Assembly (NCBI GenBank): GCA_024636225.1
Contig: JAGXHN010000041.1
Coordinates: 1 to 17,479 of the forward strand
DNA length: 17,479 nt
From: Desulfuromonadaceae bacterium
GTDB lineage: Bacteria; Desulfobacterota; Desulfuromonadia; Desulfuromonadales; UBA2294
Direction of reading: 5' to 3'
The translations under genes were made by a program, and so were the position numbers. Below, piece after piece: positions 7,933 through 15,244 of the stretch; within the stretch, counting starts at the first letter, position 1, and every line of letters begins with the position of its first letter. The notes beneath the pieces are model-generated. The model saw only the letters and a list, made by a program, of their open reading frames with translations. It searched no databases and was not told the origin of the DNA.

Positions 7933-8268
7933 TTACCGATTCAGGCTCTTACACAACTGGAGATATTCTTCCTCCCCCTGCTCAAAAGTGAGAATATGGA
8001 CCCCCATCCCCCCCTTGATTCTCGTCAGCAGATTTTGCGGAACGCGTTTGGCCCACATGATCCGAGCCCTGACAAGAATGATCGCGTCGCCAGGCAGAGT
8101 GAACTCCACGTTTAATATCTTCCCGGGATTCATCACCACAGGTGATCGGATAAAGATCCCCGTAGGGGAAATGTCCTCAGTAAAACCGAGTTTATTCGCT
8201 TCATCGAGTCCGTAACGCAACTGCAATCTTTTTTTGTGCCGCTTGATCTTACGTTTATCTATTGACAT
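7933..8268 (-). CDS. PilZ-domain protein (probable c-di-GMP-binding)
   Basis: This 111-residue, single-domain soluble protein starts at ATG 8268 behind a G-rich AGGGGGGG ribosome site. The basic N-terminus contains RHKKR (an RxxxR c-di-GMP motif) at about residues 9-13, followed by EDISPTGIFI, which matches the second PilZ motif D/NxSxxG. A beta-rich stretch with PGKILNVEFTLPG and ARIMWAKR follows, typical of stand-alone PilZ proteins. Known PilZ proteins sense cyclic di-GMP to control motility, exopolysaccharide or secretion; the target here is not shown by the context. The frame is open upstream to 8487, but that extension lacks PilZ similarity and would overlap the opposing small membrane-protein gene. 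Confidence 0.85.
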   Translation of the reverse strand: MSIDKRKIKRHKKRLQLRYGLDEANKLGFTEDISPTGIFIRSPVVMNPGKILNVEFTLPGDAIILVRARIMWAKRVPQNLLTRIKGGMGVHILTFEQGEEEYLQLCKSLNR

Positions 8269-8319
8269 CACCCCCCCTACGGAAGAAGAATAACTGCAAC
8301 GACTGGATAAAATACCATC

Positions 8320-8559
8320 ATGTTCATAAAAAAAATCAACCAGCTTCCGCTCTCTTTTCTGCTCATCCTCGCCCTGACTCTTGGCTTGGCCCCGTTTGTA
8401 CCAGAGCCGCACCTGCTGGAAAAAATCAGGATGCTGCTGCGTGGTACGCTGCATAAACCGCTCGACATTTTCGACCTGCTCATGCATGGGCTACCGGTTC
8501 TGCTTCTGCTCCTGCGACTTGGCACCGCTCTGCTCGGCAAAAAAGAGAAAACCGGCTGA
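8320..8559 (+). CDS. Small two-helix membrane protein of unknown function
   Basis: This 79-residue protein has two hydrophobic segments: SFLLILALTLGLAPFV (about 12-27) and LLMHGLPVLLLLLRLGTALL (about 53-72). Between them is a conserved-looking link (PEPHLLEKIRMLLRGTLHKPLDIFDL). Basic residues at both ends suggest an inner-membrane hairpin with both termini in the cytoplasm. The coherent hydrophobic pattern makes this a real gene rather than a shadow. The ribosome site is weak and the upstream space is only 51 bp, so expression is uncertain. It diverges from the PilZ gene and ends 10 bases before the convergent ferritin-like gene. Similar short proteins occur in related bacteria under vague names; I assign no function. 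Confidence 0.7.
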   Translation: MFIKKINQLPLSFLLILALTLGLAPFVPEPHLLEKIRMLLRGTLHKPLDIFDLLMHGLPVLLLLLRLGTALLGKKEKTG

Positions 8560-8569
8560 GATTGGCTGA

Positions 8570-9052
8570 TTACATCTGCTCGCGGCGTTCAGACAGAATT
8601 GCCGCATGTCGTTCTTCTTCCTTTGCCAACCAGTGAAAAGTTTCACGCCCTTCAGCCGAGCGGGCCTGTTCTGCGGCAAACTTGAAATAAGCGGCAAATT
8701 TATTCTCGGCCTCAATTGCCAGATCGAGGGCAGAGATGTCCGCATTCTTTTGACGCAAGACTGTTTCGAGTCGCTCGCGCGAAGGGAAAAGCTCCTGCGC
8801 CTTGAACCGTTTCAGATAAGGGATGATCAACTCTTCGTCTTCCCAGAACATCCCCGCTTCAAACTGCGGGATCAACTCTTTTAATGTCTGCAGATGTTGA
8901 ACCTCATCCAGAGCCAGCTGGGAAAAGAGCTTCCGCACGGAGTTGGCTTCAGCTCGGTTGGCCATCTCGGTGTAGAATTGCTGCCCCCCTTTTTCAACTT
9001 CCATCGCCGCCTGCAGAACTTCATAACCACTAAAATCTTCAATTCCGGTCAT
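8570..9052 (-). CDS. Ferritin-like (rubrerythrin-type) diiron protein
   Basis: This 160-residue four-helix-bundle protein has two ferritin-like half sites: AMEVEKGGQQFY (E18/E20) with DEVQH (E50, H53), and AIEAENKF (E114/E116) with EEERH (E146, H149). These ExxH pairs fit a diiron centre as in rubrerythrin-related proteins, which reduce peroxide or store iron in anaerobes. No C-terminal rubredoxin domain (CxxC pairs) is present, so an external electron donor would be needed if it is a peroxidase. AGGTGA precedes the ATG at 9052. It appears monocistronic, with 172 bp between it and the upstream AsmA-family gene. Peroxidase activity against iron handling cannot be decided from sequence. Confidence 0.87.
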   Translation of the reverse strand: MTGIEDFSGYEVLQAAMEVEKGGQQFYTEMANRAEANSVRKLFSQLALDEVQHLQTLKELIPQFEAGMFWEDEELIIPYLKRFKAQELFPSRERLETVLRQKNADISALDLAIEAENKFAAYFKFAAEQARSAEGRETFHWLAKEEERHAAILSERREQM

Positions 9053-9224
9053 AATTCACCTGTTGTTTTATCGTTAAAAATATTGAAATTATTCAGCACC
9101 CTGCTCAAACCGCACAGCATGGGGGCTACTGCTGTTGTCGAAGGGAAGTTAAGTGACAACGTTGGACGCAGGCAACAGCTGTAGACCTCATGCCGTAATA
9201 ATAATGCCGAACAGTTACAAAATA

Positions 9225-11309
9225 TTATTTACCAAATAGCCCTTTTAACGCTTTGTCAATCAACTGTTCGGCAGGATCTTCTTCTGCATTCCCGGAATCC
9301 GTCTTGCCGCGATTCAGCTCTTCTTTCAGTTTTTCTGAAAGGATATCGACTCCCCTTTGTTTTGCCTGCCGGCTCATCGCCGTCGTATCGAGGGTGACCT
9401 TGGGCGAAGAATAATCTCCTTTAACACGAATCGGGATATGAGTCCACCCTGCACTGTCGGTCAGCACATCACCCAAAACTTTTTTCCGATCGAGTTTTTG
9501 ACTCAGTTCAGGCGAGAGGGCGAGATTGGTTTTAAGTCCGAGAACCCCATCAAGCGAGACGGTTCCGCCCGTGGTCTGTTTTAACTGGCGCCCCGATGTC
9601 TGTAGCCCGAGTTCGACCACCCCTTGATTGATCTTGAAAGCGGCATCCCCCTCATTAATCGTGATATCTTTTAACTCTTCAAGACCAAGCAGATTCGACG
9701 CAGAATCGAGGATCGGCATCCGGGTTAATTTCCCCTGATTGAAATTAAAACTCCCGGTACCGCTTGTATTCTGCTTGAGCGACAGTTCGTCTGTCCCTGC
9801 ACCAGCGAGAGACAACTGACCATTCATGAGAGCGAAGAGACTTTCAGAGAGATCAGGAGCGAAAACTTTTACAATCGGGTTGATCTGGACACTCTTGAAC
9901 TCCATCTGACTCTGATACAAAAGACCGGCTTCGCCGAGATTAACCAGAGCCGACAAATCAACAGCTCCTTCTGCAACATCGGCCGTCAGGCTATTTAAAG
10001 TCAGGATATTCTCCTTTAAGCTCAGCTCTGCCGCGACGTTTTGCAAAGGGAGTTGACGATAAAGTACCTCATTAATCCGGACCGTCCCGGTGACGACCAA
10101 CGGCAGGGCAAACGGACCGATCTGTGCCGACTGCGTTTCCACCTCAGGCTTTGCTACGGTTTTACTCCCCTCTTCGTCCGCAGGGAAGAGAGGATCAAGA
10201 TCGATACGCGCCGACTGGATCAAAAAATCTCCCTGCAGCGGCCGTTGCAGTAAATTTGTCATTTGAGCCGAAATTTCGAGCGGCTGACCATTCAACTGCA
10301 TTACCAGCTTCTCGGTTTTAAGCCTGTTTTGTTCCAAGAGAACGGTTCCATTCAGATCAGCCTGAATCGCATCGATATGAGCGGTGATCTGGTCAAATTC
10401 AATCTGTCCCGAATGCAGAAGGGTCTCCGGTTGAGCGGTCAGCCCATCCAGAACAATCTGCGCGGAAATTTTACCGTCAAGTCTCAGATCTTGAGGGATT
10501 GCCACCAACCCCTGCGGAATAGAGTCGAGCAGAGAAGATACCGGTGCCGCCGGAAGAACGATCGTTGCGCGCAGGCGTTCACCTCTCGCCTCGGCAAGCA
10601 GACCCCCTTTGATATCTATCCGGGTCTCGTTAATCCGCGCTTTGAAATCAGCAGAAAAATCATCGAGATTAAACTTTCCGTTCAGGGCAAAGGCGTTGGC
10701 ATTCCAATCGCCCGAGAGGGAGAGTTGAAACGACTCTGTCAGGGAAAAACCGTTTACAGCGAGATTCAAATCCGAAACCGTATGTCCCTCCCCTTTTTTG
10801 GTCTGATCAATAAACTCGATATCCCCTTCGGTTATCACAATTTCTGAAACATAAACCGCCAAAGGGGGAGGAGATGAATCCGGCGACTTTTCCGGTTTTT
10901 TCGCATCGGCACCGTCAACAGATTGAGTCAGATCGGTAAAATTAAAGGTCCCATCGCTGTATCGGGTGATCTGAAGATGCGGGCGTACCAGTCGGAGTTC
11001 GGCCACTTCGACCCGAAGCATGAACAGGGGCAAAAGCCGGTAGCGCAGAACCGCTTTTTCGACAGAGACAAACGGATTATCAGCATCGCGGTCTGTGAGC
11101 ACGACATCGTTGAGAACGATCCCGGAAAGAAGACTGATTTCAATCTCTCCTAGCTGCAGATCGCGATGCAGTCTCTCTGCAACCATCGGCACCAGCGTAT
11201 CGCGAACCCGGTCCGGCGTAATCAGAATATTAACCAGGACCAGAACAACGACAAAACCGACGCAAATCAGACCTGTCAGTATGAGCAAGATTTTTTTCCA
11301 CCGTTGCAT
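9225..11309 (-). CDS. AsmA-family envelope protein
   Basis: This 694-residue protein has one N-terminal membrane anchor (about residues 7-30, after MQRWKK) and a large periplasmic beta-rich body. The start of the body (ITPDRVRDTLVPMVAERLHRDLQLGEIEISLLSGIVLNDV...) matches the AsmA N-terminal signature. A Ser/Pro-rich linker follows at about 135-150. The C-terminal third (GTGSFNFNQGKL, TTGGTVSLDGVLGLKTNLALSP) resembles the AsmA C-terminal domain. AsmA/TamB-like proteins are bridge-like factors linked to outer-membrane assembly and inter-membrane lipid transport; the exact cargo is unknown. GGGAG precedes the ATG. It begins 26 bp after the EVE-domain gene, so the two are probably co-transcribed. 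Confidence 0.88.
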   Translation of the reverse strand: MQRWKKILLILTGLICVGFVVVLVLVNILITPDRVRDTLVPMVAERLHRDLQLGEIEISLLSGIVLNDVVLTDRDADNPFVSVEKAVLRYRLLPLFMLRVEVAELRLVRPHLQITRYSDGTFNFTDLTQSVDGADAKKPEKSPDSSPPPLAVYVSEIVITEGDIEFIDQTKKGEGHTVSDLNLAVNGFSLTESFQLSLSGDWNANAFALNGKFNLDDFSADFKARINETRIDIKGGLLAEARGERLRATIVLPAAPVSSLLDSIPQGLVAIPQDLRLDGKISAQIVLDGLTAQPETLLHSGQIEFDQITAHIDAIQADLNGTVLLEQNRLKTEKLVMQLNGQPLEISAQMTNLLQRPLQGDFLIQSARIDLDPLFPADEEGSKTVAKPEVETQSAQIGPFALPLVVTGTVRINEVLYRQLPLQNVAAELSLKENILTLNSLTADVAEGAVDLSALVNLGEAGLLYQSQMEFKSVQINPIVKVFAPDLSESLFALMNGQLSLAGAGTDELSLKQNTSGTGSFNFNQGKLTRMPILDSASNLLGLEELKDITINEGDAAFKINQGVVELGLQTSGRQLKQTTGGTVSLDGVLGLKTNLALSPELSQKLDRKKVLGDVLTDSAGWTHIPIRVKGDYSSPKVTLDTTAMSRQAKQRGVDILSEKLKEELNRGKTDSGNAEEDPAEQLIDKALKGLFGK

Positions 11310-11335
11310 GGTTAAACTCCCTTTTTAAGATCCGG

Positions 11336-11806
11336 TTAGTAAAGCTTTTGTATTGAAAGCCACTGTTGTGCTGTGACCGGTTGTACCGACAAACGATTAC
11401 CACGCCGCAATACGTCCATCCCGGACAGCACCGGATGCTGACGCAGCGCTTCTCGCGTTAGCGGAAACGGGAGAGGCGCCACCGCCTGGAGATCGACCAT
11501 ATACCAGATCGGTTTTCCCTCTGAGGCGCGCAGATCAAAATGGTCTGAGCGCGGATCGAGAGCAGTATGATCCGGGTATCCGGCTCGCACGATACAAGCA
11601 AGCCCGACAATCGCTGGCTGCTTGATATTGCTGTGATAAAAAAGGACGCCGTCACCGACCTGAATTTCATCGCGTAACAGATTTCGCGCCTGATAGTTGC
11701 GTACGCCGTCCCAACTCGTGATACGATCTGGATGACCGTTTAAAAGATCATCAAACGAAAAACAATCCGGCTCCGATTTCATCAGCCAGAAACGCCGCTT
11801 CATCAT
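11336..11806 (-). CDS. EVE-domain protein
   Basis: This 156-residue protein is a single EVE domain (thymocyte nuclear protein 1-like, PUA-related fold). Hallmarks are WLMKSEPDCFSFDDL near the N-terminus, WDGVRNYQARNLLRD at about 33-47, and VGDGVLFYHSN. EVE domains bind modified bases in DNA or RNA, and small stand-alone bacterial versions are often linked to RNA modification. The start could be either of two adjacent ATGs (11806 or 11803); AAGGGG lies just upstream of both. It heads a likely two-gene unit with the AsmA-family gene and diverges from hcp. Confidence 0.9.
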   Translation of the reverse strand: MMKRRFWLMKSEPDCFSFDDLLNGHPDRITSWDGVRNYQARNLLRDEIQVGDGVLFYHSNIKQPAIVGLACIVRAGYPDHTALDPRSDHFDLRASEGKPIWYMVDLQAVAPLPFPLTREALRQHPVLSGMDVLRRGNRLSVQPVTAQQWLSIQKLY

Positions 11807-11831
11807 ACCGCCCCTTTCTAAATAAACATAA

Positions 11832-11845
11832 TTGACTTAAGTCAA
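11832..11845 (+). promoter_or_regulatory. CRP/FNR-family operator upstream of hcp
   Basis: TTGACTTAAGTCAA is a perfect 14-bp palindrome of the form TTGAC-N4-GTCAA, close to the FNR/DNR consensus TTGAT-N4-ATCAA. It is flanked by further inverted AACATAA / TTATGTT. Its centre (11838.5) lies 41.5 bp before 11880, the start predicted by the TATTCT box at 11868-11873: class II activator geometry. In anaerobes hcp is commonly controlled by FNR-type NO regulators such as HcpR, so such a regulator is inferred. It may also affect the divergent EVE gene. Confidence 0.75.
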
Positions 11846-11867
11846 AGTTATGTTTGAGTTATTGAAC

Positions 11868-11873
11868 TATTCT
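11868..11873 (+). promoter_or_regulatory. Likely -10 element of the hcp promoter
   Basis: TATTCT lies 22 bases beyond the CRP/FNR palindrome, with a start predicted near 11880 and a leader of about 86 nt. No good -35 box lies at the proper distance, consistent with dependence on an activator. Confidence 0.5.
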
Positions 11874-11892
11874 CCATCACGACAGCAGCCGG

Positions 11893-11915
11893 TGACAGGA
11901 AAACTATACCTGTCA
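11893..11915 (+). promoter_or_regulatory. Inverted repeat in the hcp leader
   Basis: TGACAGG and CCTGTCA are perfect 7-base arms around 9 bases, just downstream of the predicted start. It could be a second operator or a short leader hairpin. No family is recognised. Confidence 0.45.
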
Positions 11916-11965
11916 ATGATGATACTCTCAACTGAAACTCTAACGAACAACAGGAGGAATAACCG

Positions 11966-13579
11966 ATGTTTTGCAACCAATGTGAACAAGCTGCCAAAGG
12001 GACCGGATGTACCGCGATCGGCGTCTGTGGCAAACAACCCGATGTCGCCGCTTTGCAAGATCTACTTATTTATGCTTTAAAAGGGGTCGGCTTCTGGGCT
12101 GACAAAGCTCGCGCAGCCGGGAAAAAAGATATTGAGATCGACCGCTTTGTGATCGAAGGGCTGTTCACGACTGTGACCAACGTCGACTTTGACCCGGCCG
12201 ACATCGAGAAAGTCTTGCGTAAAACAGCTGGCATCAAAGATAAAGCTCAGCTTCTGGCAGGTCCGGTCGCTGGCACGATCCCCGCCGCCGCCACCTGGCA
12301 ACCGGCAGCGGACAGAGCGGGCCTCCTCGCCCAGGGTGAGTCGCACGGTATCCATAATGCAGACGTCGATGCAGATATCGAGTCGATCCGGCAGGTTATT
12401 CTTTACGGTCTGAAGGGGTATGCAGCCTATGCAGATCATGCTCTGATCCTCGGCCGTGAAAGTGATGAAGTCTACGCATTTACCCACAAAGCACTCGCCG
12501 CCACTCTCGATGAGACCCTTGGACTGATGGATTATGTCGGGATGGCGATGGAGACCGGCCGTATCAACCTGGTCACCATGGAACTCTTAAGCACCGCCCA
12601 CACCGACAGCTACGGCCATCCGGTTCCGACTCCGGTGAACCTCGGCACCAAAGCAGGCAAGGCGATCCTGGTCACCGGTCACGATCTCAAGATGCTTGAA
12701 GAGATTCTCAAACAGACCGAAGGGAAAGGGATCAATGTCTACACCCACGGCGAGATGCTGCCGGCACACGGTTATCCCGGCCTTAAAAAATACAACCATC
12801 TGGCCGGCAACTTTGGCGGAGCGTGGCAGGATCAAGCGAAAGAGTTCCCGAGTTTTCCCGGAGCGATCATCTTCAACACCAACTGTATTCAGAAACCGGC
12901 CGACAGCTACAAAGATCGTCTCTACACCTGGGGTCTTGTGCAGTGGCCGGACGTCAAGCATATCGATGGGTGGGACTTCTCGGCGCTGATTGACAAGGCT
13001 CTGGCCTGCGAAGGGTTCAAAGATAATCCGGGACAACAGATCCTGACCGGGTTCGGACACAACGCTGTTCTCGGTGTTGCCGACAAGGTGATTGCCGCCG
13101 TCAAGTCGGGGGACATCAAGCATTTCTTTTTGGTCGGTGGTTGTGACGGCGCCAAAAGCGGCCGAAACTACTACACCGAATTTGTCGAAAAAGCCCCGAA
13201 GAACACCATTATCCTGACGCTGGCTTGTGGAAAATATCGTTTCAACACTATGGAACTCGGTGACATCGGAGGGATTCCGCGACTGCTCGACGTCGGTCAG
13301 TGCAACGACGCCTACAGTGCCATCCAGATTGCCGTCGCCCTGGCGAATGCCTTCGAATGCGAGGTCAATGATCTGCCGCTCTCCTTTATCCTCTCCTGGT
13401 ATGAGCAGAAAGCCGTAACAATTCTGCTCACCTTGTTGCATCTCGGAATCAAGAACATCAAGCTCGGACCGACACTTCCGGCCTTTATTACCCCGAATGT
13501 TCTTAACTTCCTGGTTGAAAACTTCAACATCGGCCCGATCGGTGATGCAGAAGCAGACTTGAAAGCTATTCTCGGTTAA
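11966..13579 (+). CDS. hcp: Hybrid cluster protein (hydroxylamine reductase / NO-stress protein)
   Basis: This 537-residue protein carries a cubane iron-sulfur cluster and the hybrid Fe-S-O cluster. The N-terminal cysteines C3, C6, C15 and C21 have the CX2C-X8-C-X5-C spacing of strict-anaerobe Hcp, binding [4Fe-4S], unlike the wider spacing in E. coli. All expected hybrid-cluster ligands are visible: H239 (TGHD), E263 (HGEM), C307 (NTNCIQ), C393 (GGCD), C421 (ACGK), C446 (GQCND), E480 and K482 (WYEQK). Known activities are hydroxylamine reduction in vitro and NO reduction or S-nitrosylation in cells. AGGAGG precedes the ATG. No hcr-type reductase gene follows; a terminator closes the gene, so it is monocistronic. 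Control by an FNR-family regulator is suggested by the upstream palindrome. Confidence 0.97.
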   Translation: MFCNQCEQAAKGTGCTAIGVCGKQPDVAALQDLLIYALKGVGFWADKARAAGKKDIEIDRFVIEGLFTTVTNVDFDPADIEKVLRKTAGIKDKAQLLAGPVAGTIPAAATWQPAADRAGLLAQGESHGIHNADVDADIESIRQVILYGLKGYAAYADHALILGRESDEVYAFTHKALAATLDETLGLMDYVGMAMETGRINLVTMELLSTAHTDSYGHPVPTPVNLGTKAGKAILVTGHDLKMLEEILKQTEGKGINVYTHGEMLPAHGYPGLKKYNHLAGNFGGAWQDQAKEFPSFPGAIIFNTNCIQKPADSYKDRLYTWGLVQWPDVKHIDGWDFSALIDKALACEGFKDNPGQQILTGFGHNAVLGVADKVIAAVKSGDIKHFFLVGGCDGAKSGRNYYTEFVEKAPKNTIILTLACGKYRFNTMELGDIGGIPRLLDVGQCNDAYSAIQIAVALANAFECEVNDLPLSFILSWYEQKAVTILLTLLHLGIKNIKLGPTLPAFITPNVLNFLVENFNIGPIGDAEADLKAILG

Positions 13580-13594
13580 TGCTTGAGCCGTCTG

Positions 13595-13630
13595 AATAAA
13601 AAGGCGTCGGGAATCCGACGCCTTTTTATT
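13595..13630 (+). terminator. Rho-independent terminator of hcp
   Basis: AATAAAAAGGCGTCGG and its exact complement form a 16-bp stem around GAAT, and the descending arm contains TTTTTATT. It lies 15 bases beyond the hcp stop. The A/T-symmetrical ends could also stop minus-strand transcription. Confidence 0.93.
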
Positions 13631-13697
13631 GCAGACTTTGATCCTGCAATAACTTCAGCACAATAAAAATAAACAGATAAAATTCCCCAAAATTTTA

Positions 13698-13725
13698 TTG
13701 ACACCCTCTAATGCCGCTGTAGACT
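13698..13725 (+). promoter_or_regulatory. Sigma70 promoter of the 6S RNA candidate
   Basis: TTGACA (13698-13703) and TAGACT (13720-13725) are separated by 16 bases, predicting a start near 13732. No reading frame with a ribosome site follows, which fits an RNA gene. Confidence 0.7.
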
Positions 13726-13731
13726 GAAAGC

Positions 13732-13905
13732 AAATCATATTTCGGAATGCAATCGTCACTCTGTCTGCCAACAGAATATTTTTCCGGTTTACTGTAGAAT
13801 CTGTGGTGTGCCAGCCTGTCTCGAAACAGGACGCCTGAAGCAGCTCTCCAAACCGGTAGTTAATACTAAACGGCATAAACAGTTCTGGCCTGCATTCCGA
13901 AAACC
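13732..13905 (+). ncRNA. ssrS: Probable 6S RNA
   Basis: The segment folds as a long interrupted rod with the layout of 6S RNA, the global regulator that binds sigma70 RNA polymerase by mimicking an open promoter. The closing stem is a perfect 12-bp helix (13740-13751 with 13891-13902). Short helices follow (CTGT/ACAG, GCC/GGC), then a large AT-rich central bubble whose 3' strand holds a small TAGT/ACTA hairpin (13857-13868). Beyond it, CCGGTTT (13784-13790) pairs with AAACCGG (13850-13856), GGTGT with ACGCC and CCTGT with ACAGG in the apical arm. A strong promoter lies just upstream and a terminator just downstream. The identity is inferred from architecture, not from a covariance-model hit; another structured small RNA is possible. 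Confidence 0.72.
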
Positions 13906-13940
13906 AAAAAAAAACCCCCGGCGACAATTGGGGGCTTTTT
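13906..13940. terminator. Bidirectional terminator between 6S RNA candidate and ihfB
   Basis: CCCCC (13915-13919) pairs with GGGGG (13930-13934). On the plus strand CTTTTT follows, ending the 6S RNA candidate. On the minus strand nine T follow, ending the ihfB transcript that converges from the right. Confidence 0.82.
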
Positions 13941-13997
13941 CGTAATTAAAACTGAAAATGGTATCTGGCGAACAGAGCCATAAAACAGGATCAGGTA

Positions 13998-14276
13998 TCA
14001 AAAATCGACGCGTGAACGGAGCTCTTTACCGGTTTTAAAGAAAGGGGTCTTTTTAGCCGGAATACTGACGACTTCGCCACTTTTGGGATTGCGTGCTTCC
14101 CGGGCATCGCGCTCACGGATACTGAATGAACCAAAACCGCGTATTTCAACCCGGTCGCCACCCACCAGAGCGTCACCAATACTGTTGAATATTGTATTGA
14201 CAATAACCTCGGCGTCCTTCTTGTTTAAACCTTCGGCATTCGTAGAGAGCTTCTCTACAAGTTCACTCTTCGTCAT
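13998..14276 (-). CDS. ihfB: Integration host factor beta subunit (IHF/HU family)
   Basis: This 92-residue DNA-bending protein has the family signature: MTKSELVEKL start, IRGFGSFSIRERDAREARNP (about 45-64, with GFGSF and the RNP motif at the tip of the DNA-binding arm), and FKTGKELRSRV at the end. Its length and start fit IHF beta better than HU. The start at 14276 is chosen because AGGAGG lies 8 bases upstream; earlier in-frame ATGs are too close to or upstream of that site. The ribosome site lies inside the last codons of sppA, whose stop is 5 bases upstream, so translation is probably coupled. IHF beta normally pairs with IHF alpha, which is not in the window. The rpsA-ihfB neighbourhood is a known arrangement. 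Confidence 0.9.
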   Translation of the reverse strand: MTKSELVEKLSTNAEGLNKKDAEVIVNTIFNSIGDALVGGDRVEIRGFGSFSIRERDAREARNPKSGEVVSIPAKKTPFFKTGKELRSRVDF

Positions 14277-14281
14277 GATCA

Positions 14282-15175
14282 TTACCTCCTGTCTGCATTC
14301 CAACGATATTGTAATCCTGCACTACCCTCTTCACGAAGACCCTTGCGAAACTGGTCAACAGACTGCTCAATAAAATAATCAACAAAATTCTTTTTGGGTT
14401 CAGCTGGATAGACCAGAGTCGGCTCGCCATCTATAGAAGTCATTGCGGCCACAAGGGCAACGGCATCCCGGAAATTACCAAGTTCATCGATCAAACCGGA
14501 TTCCATCGCCTGTCGGCCGGTATAGATACGCCCGTCGGCTAATTGTGCCGCGACTTCAAACTCAAGACTGCGTTCTTCTGCAACCTCAGTGACAAACTGA
14601 TTATGAACGTCATCGATCAACGCCTGCAAAATAGAGCGATCAGTTTCAGTCATGGGGCGAAGCGCTGAACCGATATCTTTATGTTCGCCGCTTTTAACAA
14701 CATCACTTTTCAAACCGATTTTTTCAAACAGCTCCTGATAGTTGGTAAACCCCATGATTACACCGATACTACCGGTCAGAGTTCCAGGGTTGGCAACAAT
14801 TTTTTGGGCCGGGAGGGAGACATAATAACCGCCAGAAGCGGCAACGGCCCCCATCGAAACAACGACCGGTTTTTTTGCGGCGAGACGTTTGACTTCTGCG
14901 AAGATCTCTTGCGATGGACCGACTCCGCCGCCGGGAGAATCGACGCGAAGGATAACCCCTTTGATCGCATCATTAAGCCGAAAATCGACAATGGTCTGAA
15001 CGGTTCGATCAGAAGTGATAATGGGACCAGTAATTTCAATCACGCCGATCCGGGCGCCGAGGGTCAGTGATGCCGGTGTCCCGAAAATAAAGGCGACCCC
15101 CAGAAACAGGAGCGTAAAAAAAATAAAAATGCCTCCAATAACAAGAAACGGGACAGTGTATGAGCGTTGCGTCAT
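14282..15175 (-). CDS. sppA: Signal peptide peptidase SppA (protease IV family, short form)
   Basis: This 297-residue membrane serine protease degrades cleaved signal peptides in the membrane. One N-terminal membrane segment (about 9-31) anchors a periplasmic ClpP/crotonase-fold domain. VDSPGGGVGPSQEI (78-91) and SMGAVAASGGYYVS (107-120) contain the expected nucleophile S114. The catalytic lysine is K166 in KSGEHKDIGSALRPMT; the S-K separation of 52 matches the short single-domain SppA of Bacillus. It lies between rpsA and ihfB on the same strand, 69 bp after rpsA with a strong hairpin in the gap, and ends just before ihfB. The ribosome site (GGAAC) is weak. Confidence 0.94.
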   Translation of the reverse strand: MTQRSYTVPFLVIGGIFIFFTLLFLGVAFIFGTPASLTLGARIGVIEITGPIITSDRTVQTIVDFRLNDAIKGVILRVDSPGGGVGPSQEIFAEVKRLAAKKPVVVSMGAVAASGGYYVSLPAQKIVANPGTLTGSIGVIMGFTNYQELFEKIGLKSDVVKSGEHKDIGSALRPMTETDRSILQALIDDVHNQFVTEVAEERSLEFEVAAQLADGRIYTGRQAMESGLIDELGNFRDAVALVAAMTSIDGEPTLVYPAEPKKNFVDYFIEQSVDQFRKGLREEGSAGLQYRWNADRR

Positions 15176-15195
15176 CTATTGTTCCGAAAATGTAG

Positions 15196-15225
15196 AGACC
15201 CCCTGCAATTTATTGCAGGGGGTCT
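15196..15225 (-). terminator. Strong hairpin between rpsA and sppA
   Basis: AGACCCCCTGCAA and TTGCAGGGGGTCT form a perfect 13-bp stem around a TTTA-type loop, 20 bases beyond the rpsA stop. No T run follows on the minus strand, so it may be a partial terminator, or an RNA-stability or processing element that lowers sppA-ihfB expression relative to rpsA. Confidence 0.65.
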
Positions 15226-15244
15226 GTTTACAATGCAAAACTGA

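Noticed and set aside
8269..8487. Upstream extension of the PilZ gene to 8487 (184 residues)
   Set aside because: The added part has no PilZ similarity, overlaps the opposing small membrane-protein gene, and a ribosome site lies just before the ATG at 8268.
10263..10847. 194-codon plus-strand frame inside the AsmA-family gene
   Set aside because: It is antisense to a coherent AsmA protein, has no good ribosome site and no recognisable domain.
12587..13441. 284-codon minus-strand frame inside hcp
   Set aside because: It is a shadow of hcp, whose cluster ligands are all in the plus frame.
13655..13927. 90-codon minus-strand frame over the 6S RNA region
   Set aside because: It starts from a TTG inside the terminator stem, has no ribosome site and lies antisense to a structured RNA candidate.
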